Source: Stutzerimonas stutzeri (GTDB lineage: Bacteria; Pseudomonadota; Gammaproteobacteria; Pseudomonadales; Pseudomonadaceae). From it: DNA of 64,000 bases. The stretch lies in contig NZ_CP046902.1 of NCBI RefSeq assembly GCF_009789555.1, forward strand, positions 1,876,001 to 1,940,000, written 5' to 3'. Shown here in pieces: positions 26,425 to 37,119 of the stretch. The position numbers were made by a program, and so were the translations under genes. A model generated the notes under the pieces. It was not told the DNA's origin. It saw only the letters and a program-made list of their open reading frames with translations, and did no database searches. Positions within the stretch are counted from its first letter, which is position 1, and every line of letters begins with the position of its first letter.

Positions 26425-27535
26425 GGCGAGTCTCGGATCGTTGTAATGAGTGTGCGTTGGGTTGTAGGAGGCCCGCCCTCGGGGCGAAGCGTTCGGTCGG
26501 CTTGCGGCCCGTTCGCCGCGAGGGCGCGCCTCCCACGGAAGGTGCCTGACGCTAGATGCCTGTCATTAAAAGGTGTCTTCCGATGATAAGTCGCTTCCAG
26601 TGAGCGATAGTCGCGTGATCAGCCGTTCTGCGAGCTTTGATGGGCGCATGGTGCATCTCGAATCGTTGTAAAGAGTATGCGTTGGGTTGTGGGAGGCCCG
26701 CCCTCGGGGCGAAGCGTTCGGTCGGCTTGCGGCCCATTCGCCGCGAGGTCGCGCCTCCTACGGAAAAGGTGCCTGACGCTAGATGCCTGTCATTAAAAGG
26801 TGTCTTCCGATGATAAGTCGCTTCCAGTGAGCGATAGTCGCGTGATCAGCCGTTCTGCGAGCTTTGATGGGCGCATGGTGCGTCTCGAATCGTTGTGATG
26901 AGCGTGCGTTGGGTTGTGGGAGGCCCGCCCTCGGGGCTAAGTGTTTGGTCGGCTTGCGGCCCGTTCGCCGCGAGGTCGCGCCTCCCACGGAAAAGGTGTG
27001 GCGCTAGATGCCTGTCGCTGAATGGTGTCTTCCGGTGATAAGTCGCTTCCAGTGAGCGGCGGTCGCGTGATCAGCCGTTCTGCGAGCTTTGATGGGCGCA
27101 TGGTGCATCTCGAATCGTTGTAATGAGTGTGCGTTGGGTTGTGGGAGGCCCGCCCTCGGGGCGAAGCGTTCGGTCGGCTTGCGGCCCGTTCGCCGCGAGG
27201 TCGCGCCTCCCACGGAAAAGGTGTGGCGCTAGATGCCTGTCGCTGAATGGTGTCTTCCGGTGATAAGTCGCTTCCAGTGAGCGGCGGTCGCGTGATCAGC
27301 CGTTCTGCGAGCTTTGATGGGCGCATGGTGCATCTCGAATCGTTGTAATGAGTGTGCGTTGGGTTGTAGGGGGGCCGCCCTCGGGGCGAAGCGTTCGGTC
27401 GGCTTGCGGCCCGTTCGCCGCGAGGTCGCGCCTCCCACGGAAAGGTGTGGCGCTAGATGCCTGTCGTTGAATGGTGTCTTCCGGTGATAAGTCGCTTCCA
27501 GTGAGCGGCGTCGCGTGATCAGCCGTTCTGCGAGC
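26411..27535. repeat. Tandem array of a 225-bp unit containing a REPIN, about 4.8 copies
   Basis: Copies begin at 26454, 26679, 26906, 27131 and 27356 (spacings 225, 227, 225, 225); the last is cut by xdhC. Each unit holds a REP pair (GTGGGAGGCCCGCC ... GCGCCTCCCAC), then CTAGATGCCTGTC, then GATAAGTCGCTTCCAGTGAG, then a segment matching the 3' end of xdhC (GATCAGCCGTTCTGCGAGC), joined to a segment matching the guaD start. The first two copies share variants (CATTAAAAGG, GCGATAGTCG) that differ from the last three (CGCTGAATGG or CGTTGAATGG, with GCGGCGGTCG or GCGGCGTCG), pointing to stepwise duplication of the original xdhC-guaD intergenic region. Confidence 0.92.
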
Positions 27536-28379
27536 GACGCGAGGCGGGCACCAGCATGGGCACCGGTTTTTCGCCGTCGCGGGTCTTCTCGCCGTTCTTT
27601 TCACCGAAATGGGCGTTGTAGGTGGCGATCACTTCCCCGGCGATGGACACGGCAATTTCGACCGGCAGCTTGCCTTTTACCTCGGCGATGCCCATCGGGC
27701 AGCGCATGCGTTGTAGCGTTTCGGGTTGCACACCTCGGTCACGCAGGCGGTGCTCGAACTTGGCGCGTTTGCTCTTCGAGCCGATCAGCCCGTAATACGT
27801 GAAATCATTGCGCGCAAGGATGGCCGCGCTCAGTTCCAGGTCGAGTGAGTGATTGTGCGTCATGACGATGAAGTAACTGCCGGCCGGCATGGCGGCCACT
27901 TCATCGACTACCTCGTCATTGACGACCCTGTCCACCCCGGCGGGAATCTGCGCGGGGAATTCGCTTGCGCGCGAGTCGATCCAGCGCACCTTGCAGGGCA
28001 GGCTGGCGAGCAGCGGCACCAGCGCGCGCCCGACATGGCCGGCGCCGAACACGGCGATGTGCGCCTGCGGCTGGCCCATGGGTTCGAACAGCAGCACGGT
28101 CGCGCCACCGCAGCATTGTCCCAGGCTCGCACCGAGGGAGAAGCGCTCCAGGCGGGTCTCGCGGCTGCGGTTCTCCAGCATCTGGCGGGCAATCTGCTGC
28201 GCCTTGTATTCCAGGTGGCCGCCGCCGATGGTGTCATACAGGCGCTCGCGGCTGACGACCATTTTCGAACCCGCATTGCGCGGCGTCGAGCCGCGCTCCT
28301 CGATGATGGTCACCAGCACACAGGGTTCGCCCTGTTGCTGCAGGTCGGCGAGCGCTTCGATCCAGACCGTGTTGCTCAT
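27519..28379 (-). CDS. xdhC: Xanthine dehydrogenase accessory protein XdhC
   Basis: 286 aa from the ATG at 28379 (MSNTVWIEALADLQ). XdhC/CoxI family: N-terminal ILVTIIEERGSTPRNAGSKMVV-type segment, GGGHLEYKA, CCGGATVLLFEP, and a C-terminal Rossmann segment IAVFGAGHVGRALVPLL. XdhC binds molybdenum cofactor and helps its sulfuration and insertion into XdhB. Third gene of xdhABC. The final codons (SQNG and stop) lie in sequence that also occurs in each 225-bp repeat downstream, so the repeat array begins inside this gene. Confidence 0.92.
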   Translation of the reverse strand: MSNTVWIEALADLQQQGEPCVLVTIIEERGSTPRNAGSKMVVSRERLYDTIGGGHLEYKAQQIARQMLENRSRETRLERFSLGASLGQCCGGATVLLFEPMGQPQAHIAVFGAGHVGRALVPLLASLPCKVRWIDSRASEFPAQIPAGVDRVVNDEVVDEVAAMPAGSYFIVMTHNHSLDLELSAAILARNDFTYYGLIGSKSKRAKFEHRLRDRGVQPETLQRMRCPMGIAEVKGKLPVEIAVSIAGEVIATYNAHFGEKNGEKTRDGEKPVPMLVPASRRSQNG

Positions 28380-28532
28380 GTTTCTGTCCTTCGTCGTACG
28401 GATGGACGTTTCGTGGAAACCGCCACGCGGTTTCTTTTCGAGACGTTCAAGTTGTTCCCGGTGGGCCAGAGCCCACCCTACACCTGGGCGTGAAGCCCAT
28501 CCATGATCCCGCAACCGTGGTAGCCATGAGCT

Positions 28533-30920
28533 TCAGGCTGGCGTGGTTTCTGCCGCCGTTGCAGCCGTGGTCCGCTTCAGCTTGCGCATCTGCTCGACCC
28601 CCCACAGCACACGCTCGGGCGTGGCCGGGGCGTCGATCTTCGGCTGGGCCTTGTAGTCGGCCAGGCTGGCGACGGCGTCCTTGATCGCGCACCAGACGGA
28701 TATTCCCAGCATGAACGGTGGCTCGCCGACGGCTTTGGAGTGGAACACCGTGTCTTCCGGATTCTTGCGGTTCTCGACCAGCTTGACGCGCAGATCGAGC
28801 GGCATGTCGGCCACTGCCGGCACCTTGTAGCTCGCCGGTCCGTTGGTCATCAGCTTGCCTTTGTCGTTCCACACCAGCTCTTCGGTGGTCAGCCAGCCCA
28901 TGCCCTGGACGAAGCCGCCTTCCACCTGGCCTATGTCGATGGCCGGGTTCAGCGAGGCGCCGACGTCATGGAGGATGTCGCTGCGCAACATCTTGTACTC
29001 GCCGGTCAGGGTATCGACGATTACCTCCGAACAGGCGGCGCCATAAGCGAAGTAATAGAACGGACGGCCCCGCGCCTGGCTCCGGTCGTAGTAGATCTTC
29101 GGTGTGCGATAGAAGCCGGTGGACGACAGCGAAACCTGGCCGAAATAGGCCTGCTGGATGAGTTCGTCGAACGAGACGTACTGATCGCGGATGCGCACCT
29201 GGCCGTTGTTGAACTCGACATCTTCTTCGGTGACCTGATAGTGCCGCGCGGCGAACTCGATCAGCCGCTGCTTGATGGTCTGCGCCGCGTTCTGCGCGGC
29301 CTTGCCGTTGAGGTCCGCACCGCTCGATGCGGCGGTCGGCGAGGTGTTCGGCACTTTGTCGGTGTTGGTCGCAGTGATCTGGATACGGTCGATATCGACC
29401 TGGAACACTTCGGCCACTACCTGCGCAACCTTGGTATTCAGGCCCTGACCCATCTCGGTGCCGCCGTGGTTGAGGTGGATGCTGCCATCGGTGTAGACGT
29501 GCACCAGCGCACCGGCCTGGTTGAGGAAGCTGGCGGTGAAGCTGATGCCGAATTTGACCGGGGTCAGCGACAGGCCTTTCTTGAGGATCGGACTCGTTGC
29601 GTTGAAGGCACGGATTTCCGCCCGGCGGCGGGCATATTCGCTGCTGGCTTCAAGCTCGGCGGTCATCTCCTCGAGCATGTTGTGCTCGACGGTCTGGTAG
29701 TAGGGCGTGACGTTGCGCTCGGTCTTGCCGTAGTAGTTGCGTTTGCGCACCTCGAGAGGGTCCTTGCCCAGCTCACGCGCGACGGTGTCCATGATCTCCT
29801 CGATGGCGACCATGCCCTGCGGGCCGCCGAAGCCGCGATAGGCGGTGTTGGAGGCCAGGTGGGTCTTGCAGCGATGGCCGTTGATGGTGGCGTCGCCCAG
29901 GTAATAGGCGTTATCGGAGTGGAACATGGCGCGGTCGACGATGGAGCCGGAGAGGTCCGGTGAGTAGCCGCAGTTGCCGGCCAGGTTGATCTCGATGCCG
30001 TGCAGCAGGCCGTCGTCATCGAAGCCGACGTCGTATTCGACGTAGAAGGGGTGGCGCTTGCCGGTCATGGTCATGTCTTCCATGCGCGGCAGTCGCATCT
30101 TGGTCGGACGACCGGTGAGATGCGCGATCACTGCGCACAGGCACGCCGGCCCTGCCGCCTGGGTTTCCTTGCCACCGAAGCCGCCGCCCATGCGACGCAT
30201 GTCGATGACGATCCTGTTCATCGAGACACCGAGCACCTCGGCGACCAGCTTCTGTACCTCGGTGGGGTTCTGCGTCGAGGTGTAGACGATCATGCCGCCG
30301 TCTTCGGTGGGCATCACCGAGGAAACCTGCGTTTCCAGGTAGAAGTGTTCCTGCCCGCCAATGTGCAGGCTGCCCTGCAGACGTCGTGGCGCGGTCGCCA
30401 GCGCCGCACTGGAGTCGCCGCGCTTGTGGGTGTGACTGTCGAGCACGAAATGCTTCTTGCGCAGCGCATCGACCACATCGAGCACCGGCTCAAGGTCTTC
30501 GTATTCGATGATCGCGGCCATGGCGGCCTTGCGCGCGGTTTCAAGGCTGTCGGCCGCGACGGCAATCACCGGTTGGCCGACGAACTCCACCTTGCCGTCA
30601 GCCAGCAGCGGGTCGCCGGGCATCACCGCGCCAATGTCCAGCTGGCCCGGCACATCCGCGGCGGTAATGGCGATGGCGACGCCCGGCACCGCATAGCAGG
30701 GCGCCGTATCGATGCGCAGGATGCGGGCGTGCGCGCGGTCACTCATACGCGCATACACATGCAGCTGGTTCGGGAATTCCAGCCGGTCGTCGACATACAC
30801 CGCTTCGCCGGTGACGTGCTTGGGCGCGCTGTCATGCTTGACGCTGCGACCCACGCCGGTGACCAGATCCTGAGTGAACAGGGCGGCCAGTTCCGCTTGT
30901 GATCGAGTGGGCTTATGCAT
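28533..30920 (-). CDS. xdhB: Xanthine dehydrogenase large (molybdopterin) subunit XdhB
   Basis: 795 aa from the ATG at 30920, overlapping the xdhA stop by 8 nt. Molybdenum hydroxylase motifs include RRMGGGFGGKETQA, the RGFGGPQGM loop, ASSGADLNGKAA, and the catalytic Glu region VGEPPFMLG near the C-terminus. It oxidises hypoxanthine to xanthine and xanthine to urate, passing electrons to XdhA. XdhC follows after 153 nt. Confidence 0.94.
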   Translation of the reverse strand: MHKPTRSQAELAALFTQDLVTGVGRSVKHDSAPKHVTGEAVYVDDRLEFPNQLHVYARMSDRAHARILRIDTAPCYAVPGVAIAITAADVPGQLDIGAVMPGDPLLADGKVEFVGQPVIAVAADSLETARKAAMAAIIEYEDLEPVLDVVDALRKKHFVLDSHTHKRGDSSAALATAPRRLQGSLHIGGQEHFYLETQVSSVMPTEDGGMIVYTSTQNPTEVQKLVAEVLGVSMNRIVIDMRRMGGGFGGKETQAAGPACLCAVIAHLTGRPTKMRLPRMEDMTMTGKRHPFYVEYDVGFDDDGLLHGIEINLAGNCGYSPDLSGSIVDRAMFHSDNAYYLGDATINGHRCKTHLASNTAYRGFGGPQGMVAIEEIMDTVARELGKDPLEVRKRNYYGKTERNVTPYYQTVEHNMLEEMTAELEASSEYARRRAEIRAFNATSPILKKGLSLTPVKFGISFTASFLNQAGALVHVYTDGSIHLNHGGTEMGQGLNTKVAQVVAEVFQVDIDRIQITATNTDKVPNTSPTAASSGADLNGKAAQNAAQTIKQRLIEFAARHYQVTEEDVEFNNGQVRIRDQYVSFDELIQQAYFGQVSLSSTGFYRTPKIYYDRSQARGRPFYYFAYGAACSEVIVDTLTGEYKMLRSDILHDVGASLNPAIDIGQVEGGFVQGMGWLTTEELVWNDKGKLMTNGPASYKVPAVADMPLDLRVKLVENRKNPEDTVFHSKAVGEPPFMLGISVWCAIKDAVASLADYKAQPKIDAPATPERVLWGVEQMRKLKRTTAATAAETTPA

Positions 30921-32352
30921 AGGACGTGACCCTCGTTTCATACGCTGGCGCTTGTTGTTCGAGGAAGTATTTGCGCAGCAGGTTCTGAGCGACCAGCAGG
31001 CGGTACTCACGGCTGGCACGAAAATCGGTCAGCGGCGTGAAGTCTTTTTCCAGAGCTTGGCAGGCCTTTTCGATGGTGTCGGTGCTCAGCGGCGCGCCGA
31101 TCAGCGCACGTTCGCAGGCCAGCGCGCGTCTGGGAATGGCGGCCATGCCGCCGAAGGCGATGCGGGCATCATCGATCAGGCCACCTTCGAGCTTCAGATC
31201 GAAGGCCGCGCAGACGGCTGAAATGTCGTCATCCAGGCGCTTGGATACCTTGTACGCACGGAACACCCGGTTTGGCTGCGCGCGCGGAACGATGATCTTC
31301 TCGATGAACTCGCCCGGTTCGCGGGCGGTGACCTTGTAATCGATGAAGTAGTCCTGCAACAGCAGCGTGCGGCGGTTGCGGCCCTTGCGCAGGACCACTT
31401 GCGCACCCAGCGCGATCAGCAGCGGTGGCGAGTCGCCGATGGGCGAGGCGTTGCCAATGTTGCCGCCCAGCGTGCCTTGGTTGCGGATCTGCAGGGAGGC
31501 GAAGCGGTGCAGCAGCTCACCGAAATCCGGGTACTCCTGCGCCAGCACCGGGTAGCAGTCGGTCAGCGGCGTGGCCGCGCCGATCTCGATGTGGGTGTCG
31601 GTGACCTCGACCTGCTTCATCTCGGCAATGTGTCCGACGTAGATCATCACGGGCAGTTCGCGGTGGAACTGAGTGACTTCAAGTGCCAGGTCGGTGCCGC
31701 CGGCCAGCAGACGGGCGTCGGGATTGGCGCTGTAGATGTCGGCCAGGTCGGCGGCGGTCAACGGCGACAGGCAGCGTTTGTCTCCGCTGTTCAGTTCGGC
31801 GGTTTCAAGTGGTGCGATGGCCTTCAGTTGCGCGATGGTTTCGGCTTCACGCGCGTCGAACTGGTCCGGCTGCCTGGCGCAGCAGGCCTGTTCGGCGGCA
31901 TCCAGGATCGGGCGATAGCCAGTGCAGCGGCAGAGGTTTCCCGCCAGCGCCTCATGGGTGTCGGCCTTGTCGTAACCGTCCGCCGACTTCTGCAGGGCGA
32001 ACAGGCTCATGACGAAGCCCGGCGTGCAGAACCCGCACTGCGAGCCGTGGCAATCGACCATCGCCTGCTGAACGCTGTGCAACCGGCCCTGATGCTTGAG
32101 GTCCTCGACAGTGATCAACTGCTTGCCGTGCAGCGCGGACACGAACGTGAGGCAGGCATTGAGCGTGCGATAGCGCAGCCGGTCACCGTCCAGCTCGCCG
32201 ACCACGACGGTACAGGCGCCGCAGTCACCGGAGGCGCAGCCTTCCTTGGTACCGGATTTACCCCGGTATTCACGCAGGTATTCCAGCACGGTGGTATTCG
32301 GATCGAGTGTCTGCTCACGGTGCAGTTCTCGATTGAGTAGGAACTGGATCAA
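30913..32352 (-). CDS. xdhA: Xanthine dehydrogenase small (2Fe-2S/FAD) subunit XdhA
   Basis: 479 aa from a TTG at 32352 with GGAGG 5 nt upstream. N-terminal 2Fe-2S domain: CASGDCGACTVVV near residue 39. Second 2Fe-2S domain: CGFCTPGFVMSL and CRCTGYRPI. The FAD-binding domain follows from about residue 190 (ARLLAGGTDL, GGNIGNASPIGDSPP). First gene of xdhABC. Its promoter carries two palindromes unlike those of the rest of the island, so it is probably under separate control. Confidence 0.94.
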   Translation of the reverse strand: MIQFLLNRELHREQTLDPNTTVLEYLREYRGKSGTKEGCASGDCGACTVVVGELDGDRLRYRTLNACLTFVSALHGKQLITVEDLKHQGRLHSVQQAMVDCHGSQCGFCTPGFVMSLFALQKSADGYDKADTHEALAGNLCRCTGYRPILDAAEQACCARQPDQFDAREAETIAQLKAIAPLETAELNSGDKRCLSPLTAADLADIYSANPDARLLAGGTDLALEVTQFHRELPVMIYVGHIAEMKQVEVTDTHIEIGAATPLTDCYPVLAQEYPDFGELLHRFASLQIRNQGTLGGNIGNASPIGDSPPLLIALGAQVVLRKGRNRRTLLLQDYFIDYKVTAREPGEFIEKIIVPRAQPNRVFRAYKVSKRLDDDISAVCAAFDLKLEGGLIDDARIAFGGMAAIPRRALACERALIGAPLSTDTIEKACQALEKDFTPLTDFRASREYRLLVAQNLLRKYFLEQQAPAYETRVTSYA

Positions 32353-32391
32353 AGAGGCCTCCGGGAATTTTTGTTCTTGGCTCTGGCGTGA

Positions 32392-32443
32392 AAATTAGCC
32401 TTATCTGACTTTTAGGTCAACAAATTCCTGACTCAAAAGTCAG
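32392..32443 (-). promoter_or_regulatory. xdhA promoter with two palindromic operator sites
   Basis: On the minus strand, TTGACC (32415-32420), a 17-nt spacer and TAATTT (32392-32397). Two palindromes of the form TGAC-N6-GTCA lie at 32406-32419 (overlapping the -35 box) and 32429-32442; the second has perfect 6-bp arms (CTGACTCAAAAGTCAG, 32428-32443). Their centres are 23 bp apart. TGAC-N6-GTCA is the shape of the E. coli RutR box, and a RutR-like TetR gene lies at 7096. Confidence 0.65.
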
Positions 32444-32688
32444 TAGAGCCGACGAGCGAAATTCAAGCAGCAATGTGCATGCCGCTTCGGGTTGTCTGGT
32501 CGTGTATTGAGTGTGGCTCAGGCGGCCCGATAGTGCCCCTCGCCTCGACGGGCGCAATGTCTCGCCGGCAAGGGGCACGGGCGACCGGACGCCCGTGGGC
32601 TTCGGTGAGCGAGGCGTTCCGTGTTGCCATCGAGCACGCCCGCTGCACCGCCAGGAGGCACCCTTCATGCGGCGCGGTGCACCATCGC
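32444..32688. other. Intergenic region between the 8-oxoguanine-deaminase-like gene and xdhA
   Basis: No convincing gene. A long imperfect hairpin (TGCCCCTCGCC with GGCAAGGGGCA, about 32532-32578) is the main structure. Two overlapping reading frames here lack ribosome sites and family resemblance. Confidence 0.5.
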
Positions 32689-34044
32689 TCAGCCCGTGAT
32701 CAACGCTCGGGCAGCCTGGCTGTGGTTGGCGATCAGGCCGGCCACGTCGAGCCCCTCGACCTGCCCGTCGATCACTCGCCACTGTCCGCCGATCATGACC
32801 CGGTCGGCACGGTCGGCGCCACACAACAGCAGTGCCGAAATCGGATCATGACTGCCGGAGAAGCGCAGTTCGTCCAACTTGAACAGGGCCAGATCTGCCT
32901 GCTTGCCCACACTCAGTTCGCCAACGTCGTCGCGACCCAGCAGGCGTGCCGAACCGCGTGTCGCCCAGCCGAGCACCCGCTGCGGGGTGATCTGTTCGGC
33001 GCCGTAACGCAGGCGCTGGATATACAAGGCCTGGCGGGCTTCGAGGATCATGTTGGAGGCATCGTTGGATGCCGAACCGTCCACGCCCAGGCCAATGGCC
33101 GCACCGGCGCGTTCCAGCGCAACGGTCGGGCAGATGCCCGAGGCCAGGCGCATGTTGGAGCTGGGACAGTGACAGATGCCGGTCCCGGCGGCGCCCAGGC
33201 GCTCGATCTCGTCGTCGTTGAAATGAATGCCGTGAGCCAGCCAGGTGCGGCCGGACAACCAGCCCACGCTGTCCAGGTAATCCACGGTGCGCAGGCCGAA
33301 GCGCTGCTGGCAGAAGGCTTCCTCGTCGAGGGTTTCGGCCAGGTGCGTGTGCAGGCGTACATCGTGGTGCTCGGCCAGTTCGGCGCTGGCGCGCATGATG
33401 TCCGGTGTGACCGAAAAGGGCGAGCAGGGCGCGAGTGCAATCTGAATCTGCGCGCCGGCACCCCGCTCGTGATAGGTGCCGATCAGCCGCTCGCTATCGG
33501 CCAGAATCGCCTCTGCCGTCTGCACCGTGTGCTGGGGCGGCAAACCGCCATCCGCTTCACCCAGGCTCATCGACCCGCGGGTGAGCATGGCGCGCATGCC
33601 CAGCTCGCGCACCGCGTCGATCTGCACGTCGATGGCATTTTCCAGGCCGTCCGGAAACAGGTAGTGGTGGTCGGCGGCGGTGGTGCAGCCCGAAAGCAGC
33701 AGTTCGGCCAACGCAACCTTGCTGGCCAGTGCCAGGCGGTCTGGCGTCAGGCGTGCCCAGACCGGATACAGCGTCTTCAGCCAGGGGAACAGTGGCTGAT
33801 TCACCACGGGCGCCCAGGCACGCGTAAGGGTCTGGTAGAAGTGGTGATGAGTGTTGATGAGCCCCGGCAGCACCACATGCTCGCGGGCATCGAACGTACT
33901 GTCTACGGGCGTGGCGGGCGACTGCCCGGCTGCGAGCAGTTCGACGACGATGCCGTCTTCGATCACCAGGCCGCCGGAGGCGTGCTGGTCGTTGGCGGTG
34001 AAAATGGCGAGGGGATTCTTGATCCAGATACGGCTGGCAGTCAT
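32689..34044 (-). CDS. 8-oxoguanine deaminase-like amidohydrolase
   Basis: 451 aa. Amidohydrolase metal motifs: LPGLINTHHHFYQT near residue 62 (HxH type), VRLHTHLAET, TWLAHGIHFNDDE, and the Asp of GLGVDGSASND. It closely resembles PA0142-type enzymes described as 8-oxoguanine deaminases and often annotated as hydroxydechloroatrazine ethylaminohydrolase. The product would be urate, which fits this neighbourhood. The specificity call relies on the family and on context. Confidence 0.83.
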   Translation of the reverse strand: MTASRIWIKNPLAIFTANDQHASGGLVIEDGIVVELLAAGQSPATPVDSTFDAREHVVLPGLINTHHHFYQTLTRAWAPVVNQPLFPWLKTLYPVWARLTPDRLALASKVALAELLLSGCTTAADHHYLFPDGLENAIDVQIDAVRELGMRAMLTRGSMSLGEADGGLPPQHTVQTAEAILADSERLIGTYHERGAGAQIQIALAPCSPFSVTPDIMRASAELAEHHDVRLHTHLAETLDEEAFCQQRFGLRTVDYLDSVGWLSGRTWLAHGIHFNDDEIERLGAAGTGICHCPSSNMRLASGICPTVALERAGAAIGLGVDGSASNDASNMILEARQALYIQRLRYGAEQITPQRVLGWATRGSARLLGRDDVGELSVGKQADLALFKLDELRFSGSHDPISALLLCGADRADRVMIGGQWRVIDGQVEGLDVAGLIANHSQAARALITG

Positions 34045-34111
34045 GGCCGGCTTCTCCTGAGTTGAGTTCAGAAATGAGCCAGCTCAGTTATGCCCTGTCT
34101 GCTGATCCAGG

Positions 34112-34203
34112 GGGGACGCCTAGTTGGGACGCCTAGTCGGGGACGCCTAGTTGGGACGCCCAGTCGGGGGACGCCCAGTCGCGGGACGGCGCCCAGTCGG
34201 GGA
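34112..34203. repeat. Short tandem repeat, six copies of a 13-15 bp unit
   Basis: Unit GGGACGCC(T/C)AGT(T/C)G. The GACGCC cores start at 34115, 34128, 34142, 34155 and 34170, with a degenerate sixth at 34185. The two early variants carry CTAG and the later ones CCAG. It lies between the 8-oxoguanine-deaminase-like gene and braG; no gene is seen in 34045-34394. A perfect 7-bp hairpin (GCAGGTT/AACCTGC) lies at 34362-34381, just after the braG stop. Confidence 0.85.
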
Positions 34204-34394
34204 AACACAGTGGGTCGCCGGCAAGCACCTTAACGCCTCTCGCCAGCGTTGTCACCGCCCTGTCGGGTCGAATTCGTTCGCCCGAATCCAGGACGTTCCG
34301 GTCCTCATCCTTGAGGCACCGATCCACGTCTGCTGGCGACCCCGCACCGCGGATCGCCAGCGCAGGTTCTTTACAACCTGCAACGTGTTTTCGA

Positions 34395-35096
34395 TCAACC
34401 GCCGAGGTAGGCGTCACGGACCCGGGGATTGCTCAGCAGCTCTTCGCCACTGCCCTGCATGACGATGCGGCCGTTCTCGAGCACGTAGCCACGGTCGGCC
34501 AGTTTGAGCGCCTGGTTGGCGTTCTGCTCGACGAGGAAGATGGTCACGCCATCCTCACGCAACTGCTCGATGATATCGAAAATCTGCTGGATGATGATCG
34601 GCGCCAGTCCCAGCGACGGTTCGTCCAGCAGCAACAGCTTGGGTTTGCTCATCAGGGCGCGGGCGATGGCGAGCATCTGCTGTTCGCCCCCGGACATGGT
34701 GCCGCCACGCTGCTGAAAGCGCTCCTTCAGGCGTGGAAACAGCAGCAGCACCTTGTCCAGCTGTTCCTGGAAATCGGACTTGTTGGTGAAGAAACCGCCC
34801 ATGGCGAGGTTTTCCTCTACCGTCAGGCGGGCAAAGATGCGCCGTCCCTCCGGCACAACGGCGATATCCTTGCGCATGATGTCGCAGGTCTGCCGGCCCA
34901 CCAGCTCATCGCCTTCGAAGCGGATGCTGCCTTCGGAGGCCATCGGCGTGCCGCACAGCGTCATCAGCAGGGTCGACTTGCCGGCGCCGTTGGCGCCGAT
35001 CAACGTGACGATCTCGCCCTTGCGGACTTCGACATCGACGTTGTGCAGTGCCTGGATCTTGCCGTAGAAGGTCGAGACGTTTTCGAAATACAGCAT
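34395..35096 (-). CDS. braG: Branched-chain amino acid ABC transporter ATPase BraG (LivF)
   Basis: 233 aa from the ATG at 35096 (GGAGG upstream). Walker A GANGAGKST, signature MSGGEQQMLAIARAL, Walker B LLLLDEPSLGL. The short form with VVPEGRRIFARLTVEENL is LivF/BraG-specific. Starts 2 nt from the braF stop. Last gene of braCDEFG, the high-affinity Leu/Ile/Val uptake system. Confidence 0.93.
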   Translation of the reverse strand: MLYFENVSTFYGKIQALHNVDVEVRKGEIVTLIGANGAGKSTLLMTLCGTPMASEGSIRFEGDELVGRQTCDIMRKDIAVVPEGRRIFARLTVEENLAMGGFFTNKSDFQEQLDKVLLLFPRLKERFQQRGGTMSGGEQQMLAIARALMSKPKLLLLDEPSLGLAPIIIQQIFDIIEQLREDGVTIFLVEQNANQALKLADRGYVLENGRIVMQGSGEELLSNPRVRDAYLGG

Positions 35097-35098
35097 GG

Positions 35099-35862
35099 TT
35101 ACGCCTCCCCCAGATAGGCTTTGATCACGTCCGGATTGTCTCGGATCTGGCTCGGCGTGCCGTCGGCCAGCGGGCAACCCTGATTGATCACGACAATGTG
35201 GTCGGAAATGCTCATGACCAGCTTCATGTCGTGTTCGATCAACAGCACCGTGACGTCGTGCGTGTCGCGCAGCATGCCGATCAGCGCCTTGAGGTCCTCG
35301 GTTTCCTTGGGGTTGAGACCCGCGGCGGGCTCGTCGAGCATGAGAATGCGCGGGCGCGTCATCATGCAGCGCGCAATTTCCAGGCGCCGCTGTTGACCGT
35401 AGGCGAGCGTGCCGGCAGGACGGTTGGCGATATCGGTCAGGTTGACCTGCTCGAGCCAGTGCGCGGCAAAATCCATCGCTTCATGCTCGCTCTTGCGGAA
35501 CGCCTTGGTCTTCAGCAGGCCGGACAGGAAGCCCGTGTTCAAGTGGCGATGTTGCGCGACGAGCAGGTTCTCCACGGCCGTCATGTCCTTGAACAGCCTG
35601 ACGTTCTGGAAGGTTCGAACCACACCCTTGCGTGCAATCTTGTGGCCCGGCAGGCCCTGGATCGCTTCCCCGTCGAGCAGAATTTCACCGGAGGTCGGTT
35701 GGTAGAAGCCGGTCAGGCAGTTGAATACCGTGGTCTTGCCGGCGCCATTGGGGCCGATCATCGAGACCACTTGTTTGTCATGTACGGTCAGACCCACCCC
35801 GTTGACGGCCAGCAGGCCGCCGAAACGCATGGTCAAGCCGCGTACTTCGAGAATCGGGCGGC

Positions 35863-35866
<4 letters not shown>
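35099..35866 (-). CDS. braF: Branched-chain amino acid ABC transporter ATPase BraF (LivG)
   Basis: 255 aa. Walker [10 protein letters not shown], signature [15 protein letters not shown], Walker [14 protein letters not shown], and the LivG-typical [26 protein letters not shown]. It overlaps the braE stop by 4 nt (ATGA), indicating translational coupling in the operon. Confidence 0.93.

Positions 35867-37115
<1,249 letters not shown>

Positions 37116-37119
<4 letters not shown>

Noticed and set aside
26411..27535. CRISPR array
   Set aside because: The repeats are 225 bp with REPIN cores and near-identical whole units, without variable spacers; this is a tandem duplication.
34133..34417. 94-codon minus-strand ORF through the minisatellite
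   Set aside because: It exists only because the short repeats lack stops; unit length is not a multiple of three and no start signal is present.
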